Positions 45,791 through 57,299 of a DNA stretch of 64,000 nt are shown in pieces. Within the stretch, counting starts at the first letter, position 1. Each line of letters starts with the position of its first letter. Source of the stretch: Lunularia cruciata. Taxonomy: Eukaryota > Streptophyta > Marchantiopsida > Lunulariales > Lunulariaceae. The notes under the pieces were generated by a model. That model did no database searches, was not told where the DNA came from, and saw only the letters and a program-made list of their open reading frames with translations. Location of the stretch: assembly GCA_948567375.1 (NCBI GenBank), contig OX419759.1, positions 33,829,493-33,893,492 on the forward strand, in the 5' to 3' direction. The position numbers were made by a program, and so were the translations under genes.

Positions 45791-47459
45791 TTTCATATGG
45801 ATCCCTCTCAAATCCCCATAATTCTTCTCCGTTCTGACCATCATCTCATGGATAATCTCAAAATTTTTCACATCCCAATCCCAGTACAAGAAACACAAAT
45901 GCTTGATTTGGATTACTTCTCTCTTTCAATACATCCCCCATTGATTTACAGTTGGACTCATAAGAATGGCTTTGGGGGAGTTCCTCATTGGCTTTTGGAT
46001 GAATACCATCTTCTCAAAGTGCTAAAGGGGAGGAAGGCAAATGTTTGTCAACTGAAAATGATGAAATTGTGAAAACTAAGACTCGGTTAGGAGATAAAAT
46101 TGCACTCCAAGACTAACTGCAACAACAAGCATTGTGAAAAGTGGAATTGGCCACTCCCCATTTTATTTTATGGGCAAAGTCTACAGTCATTCTTCATCCA
46201 GGAAGTGGTTGGCACTACTTGGAGTATAGTTGGTGCATGCAAAACATCCTCATCTTCAATGGTATTGATTACCAATGTGAGGAATGAGCCAAATGCCAAC
46301 AATCTTACTAGGAATGCTAACCAACATTCTTGAAATGAAGTAGTCATCCTTGAACTAGGTGGTGGTGCACTCAAATTGATGTACGGTCATTGACATCTAT
46401 TGGCTCTAGGACAAAGTGTGATGGGGCAAACACATTTGGCTGAGTTTTGATCTTGACCAAAGTGCTTCTTGGCCAAAGGTTCTTTGATATGGACATCTTT
46501 TAGCTGACATTCTTCTCCACCAAAGCCATTAGTCTTCAAACATTCTTTGGCCCCGGTGTTGGATTGGCATTCTTCCTTTAGCTGACCTTTTGGCTTATGA
46601 TCTATTTTTGACAGCCCACCTTATGTTCCCTTAGCCAAATGTTCTGTTTTTTCTTCTTTTTTTGTTTTTTTCCTTGAATAAGCTCATGATGTTGAGTAGG
46701 ATGATGCTTGAAGGTATAAAGTATGGCTTATACCTCAATCACCATGAAGCTTCTAAAAGGTCACAAAGGAGAGGGGAGTGGATGTTCAAACAAATTTACC
46801 ACAAACAAAATTACCACAAAAAATAATGTGGAATGACATGTCGAGAGCAACCATCAGTAGTTAATGCTTCAAGTTCCTATTTAACAAGAAACTAACACAT
46901 AGGATGAAGAACCAGTTTCAGTCTCCATCAATCCTCATGCCACTTCAGAATGCACGGACCACAATGCTTCACTAGAAATGCCCACCAAAATCTCAAATGG
47001 ATCTATTGAAATTTATAAATGCAGCACCTTGCAAGGAGGTAAATTTTGATTGAATTTTCTTGATGCTCTATACATTTCTGGGGAGTATGAAGTAGTGTGA
47101 GTGTGAAATTTTTAGAAGCAAGAATAGCCTAGAACCTTTAAGAAATTTGAGAAATTGTGAGAGAGTGTGATCTGGATTGACAGCAAAAAGTGAGCAAGAA
47201 TAGCTTAGAACCTTTGAGCAATTTGAGAAATTGTGAGAGTGTGATTGGGATTGAGAGCTCAAAGTGAGGATTGGATTTGAGTTGCACTTTTCTATCATGA
47301 TGTCTCCCCCAAAGAAGAAGTCTGGTGTTGTAATGTGGTCATATTTCACCCTGAGTAGAGAAGTGGGCACACTACTGCTATATTGAGTACTTGAATTTGA
47401 CATAGTTGCTCTTTCTATTGTGAATTTGGGATTTTTCATACCTATCAATGGTAGTGGAA

Positions 47460-49935
47460 ATCAAGGAGAAGAAGAACCTAAACTTCTCCAACTTGAGAGA
47501 AAACACTTTCGCATGGACTGAGGAGCACTTGCAAAAAGTGCTTGGGTTTTTCTCAGTACTGGGGGCAATACACCTCGATCAAGACTGGCCCCAACAATAG
47601 AAAGAAATGCAAAGGAAGTTTGAATCCTTGTTCAAACACAAGAAGACAAGGAATGGTTGGAAGTTGCAAGGATATCATGACCCTGCTTGGCATACCATTA
47701 TCTCTTGGTGATGAAGATGTTCAGATCTTCATGGAAACTTATATGAACAATGGGCAGGCAACCTTCTTCCAACTTCTGTATGAAGGCAACCCACACACTA
47801 GGCAAAGATATTCTATTCAAGAGCTTACAGAGCAGTTACAAATGACAAGAGGACCTACTTTCCTCTCACCGTTCATGTTGCATTTCTATGTCAGGATGAG
47901 ACTACAGCAGAAGGAGGAGAGGAAGCTCTTCTTGGTGCATTACTATCCCTTGGGGTATTAACTACACCAACCGGGATATAGGTGAGATCAAGAAGTATAA
48001 GGACACCTTCATGAAATACCAAAAGATGGGTAAGTGGGTGCCCATTGACAAGGCTGCTTGAGAGGGAACCAGCAAACAAAAGACGGTCGTGACTCTGCCA
48101 AGGACTGACCGGCTGAGCCCGGTAGTGGACTCTTTGGAGGATGAGAATTCTTAAGACCACAACAAATACAGAGTAGGAAATAATTGAGGGGCTGACCAAG
48201 ACTCACAAGGTGGTCTCAGGGAAGCCACTTTGCTCGTAGCATGAGGGAACTTTTGCCAGCTGTGGGAGTAGTGCCTTCAGAGCAAGAGAACTCTTTCTCT
48301 AATCTCAAGGTGTCTTCTGACAAGCAGAAGCAGGAGAGGATGCAAGAGTGGAGGTTCAATCCACTCTTATGATAGCATTGGCGTTGGACATGCCAGACCA
48401 AGCCATCCCTGACCAAAGTAATGTCATGGTGGATGAGGAGGAGGAGGTATCTTGATTGTAGAAGAGGACTCTTTTCCCGACACTTGTTACATGAACAAGA
48501 GGTGGCAGTTAAGACTCTGGCTGTCCCTCAAGGAGACACTGATTATGTAGTTACTCCAACTCAGGAACCGGTGCTCAAGACTGTCCTATCCTCACCATCT
48601 CGGGTGAGTGGAAGGAGACTTTGAGTGAGGAGAAGGGAAAAGAACCAGGACGATGGGTGTCCTTGGACCTGGATCAAATTATTGTGGACCATCATGTTGG
48701 GACTAGTACTGATGAGTTTGGAAGAACAACTCCCTGCCTACCAAGAAATTGACCTTGCAATGATGGATCACAAGAGATTGATCAAGTTCTTGCAATTTCA
48801 CATTCACATGACCATATGGGAAAAGAAAGCAATAGAGAGAGAGTTGGTTGAAGTCAACACTCACATTTTGCACCTGGAGGGCCTACTCACAGAAATTACA
48901 GGGTATGGTGCACAAGACAATCAACATCATGACCTAGGAGAATCTTTGGAGATGGTCTGTCCCCGAGAATGGCTGGCACAGGCAGAAGGGAGAAGCCAGT
49001 ATGGTGACCACGGCCATGGAGAGGGAGTAGGGCACTATAAAGGGAAGAAGACCCGACTTCCACGGAGGCACAAATTTGTCACCTTGAAGCTGCTATAGAA
49101 ATTGGGAAGCCTCATTGGTGACAAAGTAGGATGAGTTCATTGTGCTTTCCAACAACTACTAGGCTTGGAAGCATGGCAGTGACACCATGCTAATGAAGCA
49201 CAAGGAGAAGTTATGGAGCATCAAGGTAGACCTTGCAGTGATGAAGGCAAGAGAAGGCCTTTGTGGATTCCAAGACCGCACAAGGGGAGAATATGTGGGA
49301 GATCTCCAAGATGAAGGAGGAGATAGCAAGCTCAAGGCAGTAGATTTATCAACTAGACTCCAACTTGAAAACTATCAAGGGTAGATTTGAGTAGCAAGTG
49401 GAGGAGATGAAAAAGAAGCATGCCAAGGAGTTGGATGCTAGGGACAAGGAGGTGATGTCCTTGAAGAAGGAGCTGGAAGGTCTACAGAAGGAGAAGGCCA
49501 TAGAGGAGCAATCTTGTGATGCCACCTTGGAAGTAGCCAAGATGTGCATTGAGGAGTTGTCCATGATCGTGGCTGACCATGAAGATAGAGCCCACATCCT
49601 CCAAGTACAAGCTAGACCAGAGGTGGAGATGGAGTTGCAATCCATCCATGATACTCTAGACAAGGAAGAAAGATGAGTTCTTACAGTCATGGAAGACTAT
49701 GCTAGTAGGCTGAAGACCAAGTTGAATTGGGTGTTATGACCCAAGTTCACCAGACTAAGCTGCGGGACCTGAAGTTAAAAATACACACCTTAGAAGCCAA
49801 GACCACTCCACTGAAATTAACCAAGCTATTAGAGAAGCTGTGCAAGCATGAAGATGCCAAATTCATGAGTGTCTTAAGTAGCATCCATCACAAATTTGAG
49901 GAGTACAACAAACATGTTGAGGAACTAATTTAGAG
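47460..49935 (+). pseudogene. Element B proteins, unrecognised, coiled coil
   Basis: The segment begins with NFSNLRENTFAWTEEHLQKV in one frame near 47475-47540. A 139-codon ORF at 47542-47961 overlaps it in another frame, so the true frame there is uncertain. Then come IGEIKKYKDTFMKYQKMGKW near 47980-48040, a long helical stretch at 48625-49098, and a strong coiled coil at 49398-49676 with KKKHAKELDARDKEVMSLKK. KYQKMGKWVP parallels KYQKMRKFM of element A. Heptad-like spacing of Leu/Ile among Lys/Glu residues suggests a filament- or particle-forming protein. No zinc knuckle, protease or polymerase motif is visible. Stops occur between segments. Confidence 0.45.
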
Positions 49936-50639
49936 ATGTAAAGGTGAAGGAGGGTCAGAAAAGTAGATTGTGGTAAAAATTACATGTATTTTTGTAGTTT
50001 GGACTATCAAGTTGTGGTCATCACAGCACAACATTGGGTTACAACTTCATCATGATGAGAACACTATCGGGTTGGGAAATTCATCATGATGGGATGTATA
50101 GGAATTCTGAGCAATTAAGGCTCTATAAATTAAATTGATTATTTTGTAAATATCTGATTTTTGTGACTATTTTCTAGATGTGTAGCTCAAGTCATAGTAT
50201 TGAGAGAGTGCACAATAAGTGCCTCTTTACAGGATGCACCGCCTGAGCATTTAATCTGTAACAATCAATTAGGTAGAATAGGGTTAGTCTTAATTCATAA
50301 TTCTGAGGTCATGGCATTACACAACCATGGATGCACCCCATCTTGTTGTAATAGAGAGTATAAGGGGAGTGATCCCAACTTAATATAGGTTCAGTCAGCA
50401 CATATTAGAATTCCATCTCATACTTGTCTATTTAAACTCATGATTGTGCAATCACTTTGCTTGTGTGTTTGCAAAGTTGACTATGTTGTGTGGATGATGC
50501 CTGAGGACCTCTTAGATCCTGAGTGTATCAATGTCAATATGGTGTATGTTTCATGATTTTTGAGTCAAGTCGTGGTGAGAAACTTGAAGTAGAAATGCAA
50601 GTGTTGAGGTATGGGAGGGCAGTCAGGCTTGGGAGTTCT

Positions 50640-51140
50640 GAAGAGTAGGGGCAACATGTTGAGATCCATGATGGCTATGAGTTTAATAAAGTATCACACG
50701 TAATGAAAAGTTTAGGGTATCACAAACCTATAGTATAGCAATGAGGAGTGCCTTTTGGGAAGGGACGAATGCTCTCATTGGCATTGTGGTATGTATTGTA
50801 TATGTAACTACAAGGAAAAGACCTTTGGGGCCAGTGACCAACATGACGAATTGAATCATCACCTTCAGGAGCTTGTGCAATGAGATATCATTAGTGAATG
50901 TGATTTAGTAGTTTTGTTTGATGTAGTGTGCTGCAAAATGGTACTCTACAGTCTTCTGGGCATTGTCTTGTCCAAGAGGTTAAATACCTAACACTAGCCA
51001 ACTTGTGACAAATTGACCCTTTCCCTTCACTCCTAGCCAATTCCAAACCATATTCTCATGGGAATTACCTATTTTTACCAATTATACTGCAATTACATTG
51101 ACACTAGGCTGTCACACTATTTTTCAAGTTACCTGCTCTA
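50640..51140 (+). repeat. 3' LTR of element B
   Basis: Contains aatcatcacc, gtgatttagtag, gatgtagtgtgc, ctgggcattgtcttgtccaa, gaggttaaat and accatattctcatggg in the same order as the 5' LTR. Many substitutions separate the two, so the element is old. Confidence 0.6.
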
Positions 51141-51259
51141 TAGGCAAAACTATGAAGAATGCTATCTGTAAGAAATTTCCTCCAAGAAGAATGTGTAAGC
51201 TATTTTTTGTCACAAATAAAGATAAAATCAATAAGAACAACAAATAATGCAAAAATGCA

Positions 51260-51335
51260 AAAATGAAAGCACACAACATCATCTCATGGAATTGTTCTAG
51301 TGATTTTTATGTAGATGATCTAATCATCAAAAAGG
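51260..51335 (+). pseudogene. copia RT active-site fragment
   Basis: Translates SDFYVDDLIIK, the reverse-transcriptase YVDD box of copia elements. Two related segments (HVDGLII at 55955, and a third near 56040) lie beyond element C. Confidence 0.55.
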
Positions 51336-51339
51336 AATA

Positions 51340-51900
51340 AATTTCAATTAAGTAAGTACAATTGTACTAAAGATACTAATATACCTGAGACATCTTAGTG
51401 TATCTGTACTTATAGTATAGTTTATAAGAACAATTTTTTCCCATGAGGATATTGGTCTGAAATGCCTAAGATTGAAGTGAAACACACACTTGTCACCAAA
51501 TCTCAGGTCATTTATTGTTTCTTGTTTAACCACTTCGGCAGGAACCACTCCTAGAAGAGGATAGTGTCACCCTTTGTGGCACACTAAACCAAAAAGAAAT
51601 CACAAAATTATTATCATTCTAAGATCTAGCCGGGATTGCTCCTAAAGGTGATGGTTTGTTCAACTCTGAGTGCCACTCCATTCCAAAGATAAAATTTCTG
51701 CAAATGAGTTCTACCCTTCCCAAAGGGTTTAACTTGCAAGACTGAACTTCATGCTATTCCTTGCCTAAGCTTTCTGATACATTGTTATTGCTTGGATGGT
51801 GAGCTTCCCAATCCACTTGGTGCACAAGTTCACTCCTTCAATCATTCAGTGCCCTCCCTTATCAGGAGTGAGTACATGCTCAGCACTAAGAATTCAAGAC
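51340..51900 (-). repeat. 3' LTR of element C
   Basis: The reverse complement carries aaaccatcacctttaggag, the ttagtgtgccacaa block, taggagtggttcctgcc, gtggttaaac and ccaatatcctcatggg in the family order. The 66-codon ORF here (51348-51548) is LTR sequence. Confidence 0.6.
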
Positions 51901-52700
51901 CTACTGTGAAATTCCTCAACACTAAGCATTGAAGACCTATTGTGAAATTTCTCACTGCTTCTCTTGCCTAGACATTGGATAACATACAAAATGTAGGACA
52001 TAGACCTTACAAAGAAGTAGGTTCACTCTTTACTTGTAATCTAAGTATGCATTACACAAAAAGAACAAACATAAGTGCCAATGACACTCAACCTTATATA
52101 TTAATCTGGCTCCAAGCCAAAGGGATAAGAATCCCAAATGAATCTTGAAAAATCCTAAGCTAAATTGTACATCACTGGTTTTTACTATCCTAATATTATC
52201 TTATCCTAATCATTTGTAGAATGATTAAGCTCATGCATGTGTCAAGGGAGATATCAAAACCTGCCTATTACACTTTTATTGTATAACCCTGAGTGCCTAT
52301 ACAAACCTGAGTGCACTCCTCCACAATTATGTATAATCTCAAGTGTGATACAATTCCAAGTGATTTTGTACTCAACTCTATACTATACTAAGAGCCATAT
52401 AATTACAAGGCACTCTTGAGATACATATACACAACTCTGGGTGCAGACACTAATGCCCTACTCAGAGTGCCTGACTAGTATACACTCTGAGTATCTAGTC
52501 CTTACCAAAGAGTGCTTTCCTTATAGAATGACTTCCTCTTAGAGGAGTGCTTTGGACTGGAACTAGGGAGGGAAGGACTTTAATCACCTCTTATGTTTCT
52601 AGTTATTTGGTCTGCTTGATACCTAGCTGTCTCTAGCAAGAAAGTCTGGAATACGTCATTGAACTTCTTGTCTAAATGCTCCTTCAACTGCAAGGACAAG
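51901..52700. other. LTR-proximal repeat-rich part of element C
   Basis: Dense imperfect repeats of the words gagtgc/gcactc and ctgagtg, and a direct repeat of aagacctactgtgaaattcct/aagacctattgtgaaatttct at 51898 and 51934. No coding region. Confidence 0.45.
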
Positions 52701-52718
52701 TTGTTCATCCGTTCTTCT

Positions 52719-54980
52719 TTATAGGCTTGATTTTGTAAGGACTAGGCTTGACTCTTCAATCAATGGTGTTTGGTTCTCAAGGCATGCACTACTCCTTCTT
52801 CTTTCAGCATCTCCATGAACATGGCTTGGGCCTCCTATAGTTGGTGTAATGCCTTCAGTTGGTTCTCCTCCATCTGCTTTGATCAATTGCTTCTGGTCTT
52901 CCAACACTTGGAGACTTTCTATATGCTTTACTCTCTCTTCTTCTGCCTCCTTGGCAAGACATTCTGGTTGCACTAATACCTCCTTCCAGTACTACTGCAT
53001 ATACAACTCTAGAATTACTACTCAGTATGTTTCTCCTTTAGAACACTCCAAGTGCTCTCCAACTCTTGGCACTTATTGCAAAGGTGGCCTTTGCCTTCCT
53101 TCTTGAAATGGTCAAACTCAAGGCGGAGTGCCTTCCAATTCCCTTTGAACCTTTGGGTCTCTACTGCCCAATGAATCTTGCCCATTTTTTGCTATGGCAC
53201 TTCTCTTCTTGAGCTCTTGGTTCTCCTACAGAAAGGCACTTACCTATGAAGCCTTTGTCTTTTACATGTCTTTGGCCTTTGCTCCTTTGTCTTTCACCAT
53301 GTCTTCTCTGGACTTCCAAGTGTAGACCTTCTTATGCATAGCTTTGATCAATGTGGTGTAGTTCACCACATCATGGCACTTCTTCTCTTGAGCTATTGGT
53401 TCTCCTACAGCAAGGCCCTTCTTACCTATGAAGCCTTTTCCTTTTACATGTCTTTGGCCTTTGCTGCTTTGTCTTTCACCATGTCTTCTCTGGCCTTCCA
53501 AGTGTAGACCCACTTATGCATAGCTTTGATCAGTGTGGTGTAGTTCACCACATCATGGCACTCAGCTTGGTACTATGGCAGCAACACTACCTTCAATTGT
53601 AGTGTAGTGTCAACCAAATGAATGATGAAGCTTGATCCTTCTTGCACATGCACTAACTTGGAACTTGTCGGTACCTTTTGCATTTTGATCTGTACTTTGG
53701 GTGCAGCCTCTAGAAGATCATTCATAATTTCTACCTCCTCCTCTTCTTTGCCATTGTCTATGATGTGATATTTTTCTTTTGTGTGGTCTTGGCTTCCTCC
53801 TCTCTTCCTGGCCAAATTTCTTGGTCCTTTGAGCACTCAACCCGATCATGAATCTCCACTATGGCTTCTCCTTCCTGCACATCCAAACTCAATGGTGCCT
53901 ACTCCGGCGCTGCTGCTTCTTCCATTGTAGGCTCTTCTTCATTTACAGTGCATTTGTCCATATCTTGGTCTTACACATGTAGAGCAGACCAGGCATCTTC
54001 CTAGGTTTCTTCTCCTTCATCCTTGTCTCCTGAAGCAGAGGTCAAACCTTGCAAAGTGTAGGATCCTTGTTCCTCTTTGTCATAGTCTTCATCTACTTTA
54101 GTGTCCTTGGCTTCATATTTTGAAGAGGACACTTCAAAAATCTGTGCACTTGCCTTTGACTTCTTTGCTAGAGGAAGTGGCTTCTTGTTTAGTGTGGTGT
54201 TCTTCCTCTTTGGAGCCTTTGGCAAGGCAAGTTCTTCATCTACATTCAGAAATTGGCCTATCTCTGCAAACTTAGCATCGACTAGCAGATATTTGGTTAT
54301 CTGGGTAGGCCCTTCAGGTTATGAAAATAATCTGCAAGATGAAAATGTGTGGGAAATCTCTTTCTCTCCTCTTTTTTAGTAGATTGGTCCCCATGTAGTA
54401 ATACACAACAAAAGGAGCAATTTAGGGTGCACCCCTTTGTCCTCAAAGTCTTGGTGCAAGAGCTTGCATTGCTTATCAAACATCTTTGCACAATCTAGAG
54501 GCTCTCCTAAAAACATGTAATCAAAGAACATTGCCTTGAGATTGGTCAAGTGGGTGGTTCTTTTCTGTTTAAAGAGCTTCATATTACTTTTACAATGGCT
54601 CTTCATGAAAAATTCTTGTAATTGGCCACACTCCATCCAATGGAGCGCTTGCTATTGAAGTGGCTCTTGATTTCAGGGGTAAGTTCTTTGTCTATGATTT
54701 TTCTATCCATGGTCATGGCTCTTGCAACCCAAACATCTGGGCCAAGTACCATTTGCATGTGGTCCTTTGTCTAGTTCAGTGGGTTACCTCTCATTCCCCT
54801 TAAACTTTTCTCTCATTTGCCCTTGATCTCATAGATCATATGGAAATCGGACAAGTCCCAAGTGCTTACTTCAATCACATACATCCCAATAGAATATTGC
54901 ACATTTGTTGACAGCAAGGGATCTGAGGATGACCTCATGTGCCTTCTTGTAAGTTTTCAGAGTGACTACTATGACTCTTG
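52719..54980 (-). pseudogene. Element C proteins, unrecognised
   Basis: Reading leftwards: IIDKELTPEIKSHFNSKRS, IGWSVANYKNF (54600-54700) and FKQKRTTHLTNLKA (54550), homologous to element A. Then comes a Lys/Pro/Ser-rich part with KAPKRKNTTLNKKPLPLAKK (about 54160-54220), which looks like a nuclear-localisation-type basic region. An acidic stretch, a tandemly repeated block (53558-53194) and a helical end (KEAEEERVKHIESLQVLEDQ, 52850-52950) follow. Frames change repeatedly. The order is conserved region, basic region, helical region, as in element A. No enzymatic motif is seen. Confidence 0.5.
53194..53558 (-). repeat. 179-base tandem duplication in element C ORF
   Basis: Units start at tatggcacttct (53194) and catggcacttct (53373), with the beginning of a third at about 53552. 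Each has gaagcctttgtctttt/gaagccttttcctttt, acatgtctttggcctttgct, gtctttcaccatgtcttctc and a small atgtggtg-tagtt-caccacat hairpin. On the minus strand the unit encodes KVYTWKSREDMVKDKGAK-type sequence; 179 is not a multiple of three, so the second copy is in another frame. Confidence 0.9.
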
Positions 54981-55894
54981 CACACAAAAGATTGCTACAG
55001 CTTACTGACCTACTACACCAGTACCCCACTTCACTCAGAGTACCCAAAATTGCACCTGAGTGCCACTCTCAAGATGTCTCTTATTAACTCACTTCCTCTC
55101 AAAAATTTGCATGACATTACTTAATGAGCTAAGAAGGTAGATGGATTTGCAAAAAGTGCCATTACTAGCCAAGCACTTCAATTTATACACCCAATTCTTG
55201 GTCACTCCTTGGTCACTCCTCATCATTCCAGCAATTATAGAGCAGGTAGGCACTTGGCATTATGCAGGCAAAGGCATCCGCATGTTGTCCTTGGTGCAAA
55301 GTCACACTCCCACTTGCCAAAATTTTGTTCCTCAATTACTTTCCCCCATGCCACTCTTGGCCGCTGAGTGCCAATAATTATCTTGTAGGAAAGTACCATT
55401 TGCATCACGTTCAAATTGTGGTGGCACTCAGCACTCGAGCCTGTACTCCTCACCTATCAGGACTTAGAGTGCTGCATCTCATGCAAGCACTTTGAATAAT
55501 TCCTCAGCACCCTGAGTGTTGTTCCCTCCTCAAGCACTTGGGGTTATTCTACACCTCTCCAAGTGCACCTCATCTCCTTGTGACACAGCTTTGCTTGCCA
55601 CCTTGATACTTGGCCATGCAACTCATTTGGCTCCTAGACTCATTCTTCCTATTAGCACTCTGGATCATCCTACATCATTCAGAATGCTGAACATCTTGCT
55701 AGAGGTTGGCCTGCAAGTACTTGGGATTATCCTGCACCACTCAAAGTGCTTCTCCCATCCTAGCTTTCAGTGTCATTCCTCCAAGTACCTCTCTGTTTGA
55801 GGCACTTCTCCTATTAACTACAAAATTTCTAGTGGTTCTCTAGCACTTAAGCTTGAAATGATCAAGAAAAGCAAATTTGAAGAAATGGAAGCAC

Positions 55895-56640
55895 CACACT
55901 CACTACTAATGATATCATCTCAAGGAATTATTTGTGCTTATTTTCATGTAGATGGCTTAATCATCCTTCGTATCAAATTTATCAAGTTTGTATAATGGAA
56001 ATATATACTACAAAATATCATTTGAAGGTTTTTTTCTGTGATTTTTTGTATGGATGACTTGATCATCATTAAGGATTTTTTATCTCAAAGTTTGTCTCTA
56101 CACATCCTTCAAGATGAAGGATACATGGAGTGTGAATTATTGTCTTGGTTTGGAAGTAAGGATGACTCTCTTACATCAAACATATCTCATGTAAGACTAT
56201 CATATTGACCTGATCTTGTACAAATAGAGGATAGAAGAAAGTGAACTCTAGAACACAAGAACTAAAATACTAACCTTTCATGAGTTGGAGGAAAGCTGGA
56301 TGAGAATCTACGCAGAAGATTGGTTGGATCTTCTACTTAGGACTACATCAAGGTAGATGTCATAGATTAGTCAGTTCAGGCAAGACCCAAAAAATCAATT
56401 TATCAGTCAACATGTGAGGCAACTTGAGCGCAGTTTATCTTGTACGCAAGCTGTGAATCCACTCTAGAAGAAAGCATTTAGGGATCCAACATCAGTTTCC
56501 ACCTGAGAAGATACAAAGCAATGAGGTTGATGTCATCTGGGGTTAGGAAAGGAGCAATTGGCAGATTATTTCACAAAAGGTCTACCTACTGCTAAACTCA
56601 AGAAGTTTTGATCATTACTATGAGTGTTTATTACGCAGCT
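55895..56640 (+). pseudogene. copia RT-RNase H tail
   Basis: HVDGLIIL (55955), a related segment near 56040, then YCLGLEVRM near 56140, in the position of the copia YxLGxEV box. Long stop-containing sequence follows. Near 56550-56605 EQLADYFTKGLPTAKLKKF appears, the standard C-terminal end of copia RNase H. The polyprotein end and the LTR start 50 bases later are in the right relation. Dead by many stops. Confidence 0.8.
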
Positions 56641-56653
56641 AGTATAGAAGGAT

Positions 56654-56850
56654 GTTAGAATATTCGCACATAGCTGTTCAACTATAATGAACAGCATTCT
56701 GTAACAACATACAGCTTAGCAGCTGATCAATTCTTATATCCTAAGAATGGATAACCTTAAGAATTCTTAAGGTATAGAGTAAGTAGATAGAAGAGTGATT
56801 CAAGTGGTATATCATTCTAAAGAACTGCCAGTAAAGCTCAGGAATAAGAG
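56654..56850 (+). repeat. Start of copia 3' LTR
   Basis: TGTTAGAATATTC follows a purine-rich tagaagga immediately after the RNase H end, as expected for a 3' LTR. The right end was not determined. It does not obviously match the LTR at 91-415. Confidence 0.55.
56754..56773. repeat. 20-base perfect palindrome
   Basis: accttaagaa/ttcttaaggt with no loop, inside the copia LTR. Confidence 0.97.
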
Positions 56851-56868
56851 TATAACGATTTCAATGAA

Positions 56869-57270
56869 TCAGTAGAGCACCATCCTACTCCATTCTCTCA
56901 AATGCTCATGGTTTGTAAAAGGACCACTTGAATTCTTTAGGGTTTCATCGACATGACATTCTATCCTGTTTATCCTCATTTTTCTTCTTGATTCGGAGGT
57001 AAGGTCACAGATGAACTTCTTGTCTTTCTGCTCCTTGATCCATTGATAAGTTCTTATGAACATTTTGAATCTCAAGTTCTCGGCCTTTCACCTGGCACGG
57101 TTAGACCTCGACCTTTCATCCAACGACAACTTTTCTCCCTACAACCCGGAAACAACCTCCGGCTTGGTCCTGCAGTTTGTCACGGACAAACCATCCCGAC
57201 AATCTACAGGATACCTTAGCTTCTCTTTGATCCTGCACCTCGTCCGAATTCCAGCTGCAAGTTCATTACT
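56869..57270 (-). other. Possible decayed coding stretch
   Basis: One minus frame from about 57270 to 56869 is open except for two stops: AAGIRTRCRIKEKLRYPVD, then FKMFIRTYQWIKEQKDKKFI and RRKMRINRIECHVDETLKN. It looks protein-like (basic, with aromatic residues), but I recognise no family. Confidence 0.25.
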
Positions 57271-57299
57271 ATCAGGCAAATTGATACAATTAGAAGGAG

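Larger units (their letters stand above)
45250..51140 (+). mobile_element. Element B of the coiled-coil LTR family
   Basis: Similar but clearly diverged terminal blocks at 45250-45790 and 50640-51140 in the same orientation bound about 4.9 kb. The interior has T-rich and coding-like parts: lysine/glutamate-rich ORFs at 47460-49935. No polymerase, protease or integrase motif was found. The structure fits a large non-autonomous LTR retrotransposon derivative. Outer limits and target duplication could not be fixed by eye. Confidence 0.6.
51340..55890 (-). mobile_element. Element C of the coiled-coil LTR family
   Basis: Read on the minus strand, coding relics (54980 to 52700) precede an LTR-like block (51900-51340), so the element points left. 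It faces element B tail to tail. It is flanked by short copia RT fragments, consistent with insertion into, or recombination with, a copia element. The 5' LTR at the right end (55000-55890) is full of gagtgc/cactc words but was not aligned in detail. Confidence 0.55.

Noticed and set aside
45779-46072. 97-codon ORF just after element B's 5' LTR
   Set aside because: Could be the start of an element protein (contains YSWTHKNGFGGVPHW), but no counterpart was found in elements A or C, so it is not listed separately.
53194-53558. Repeat with regular short hairpins that might suggest a CRISPR-like array
   Set aside because: Only two long units without unique spacers, inside a eukaryotic retroelement ORF.
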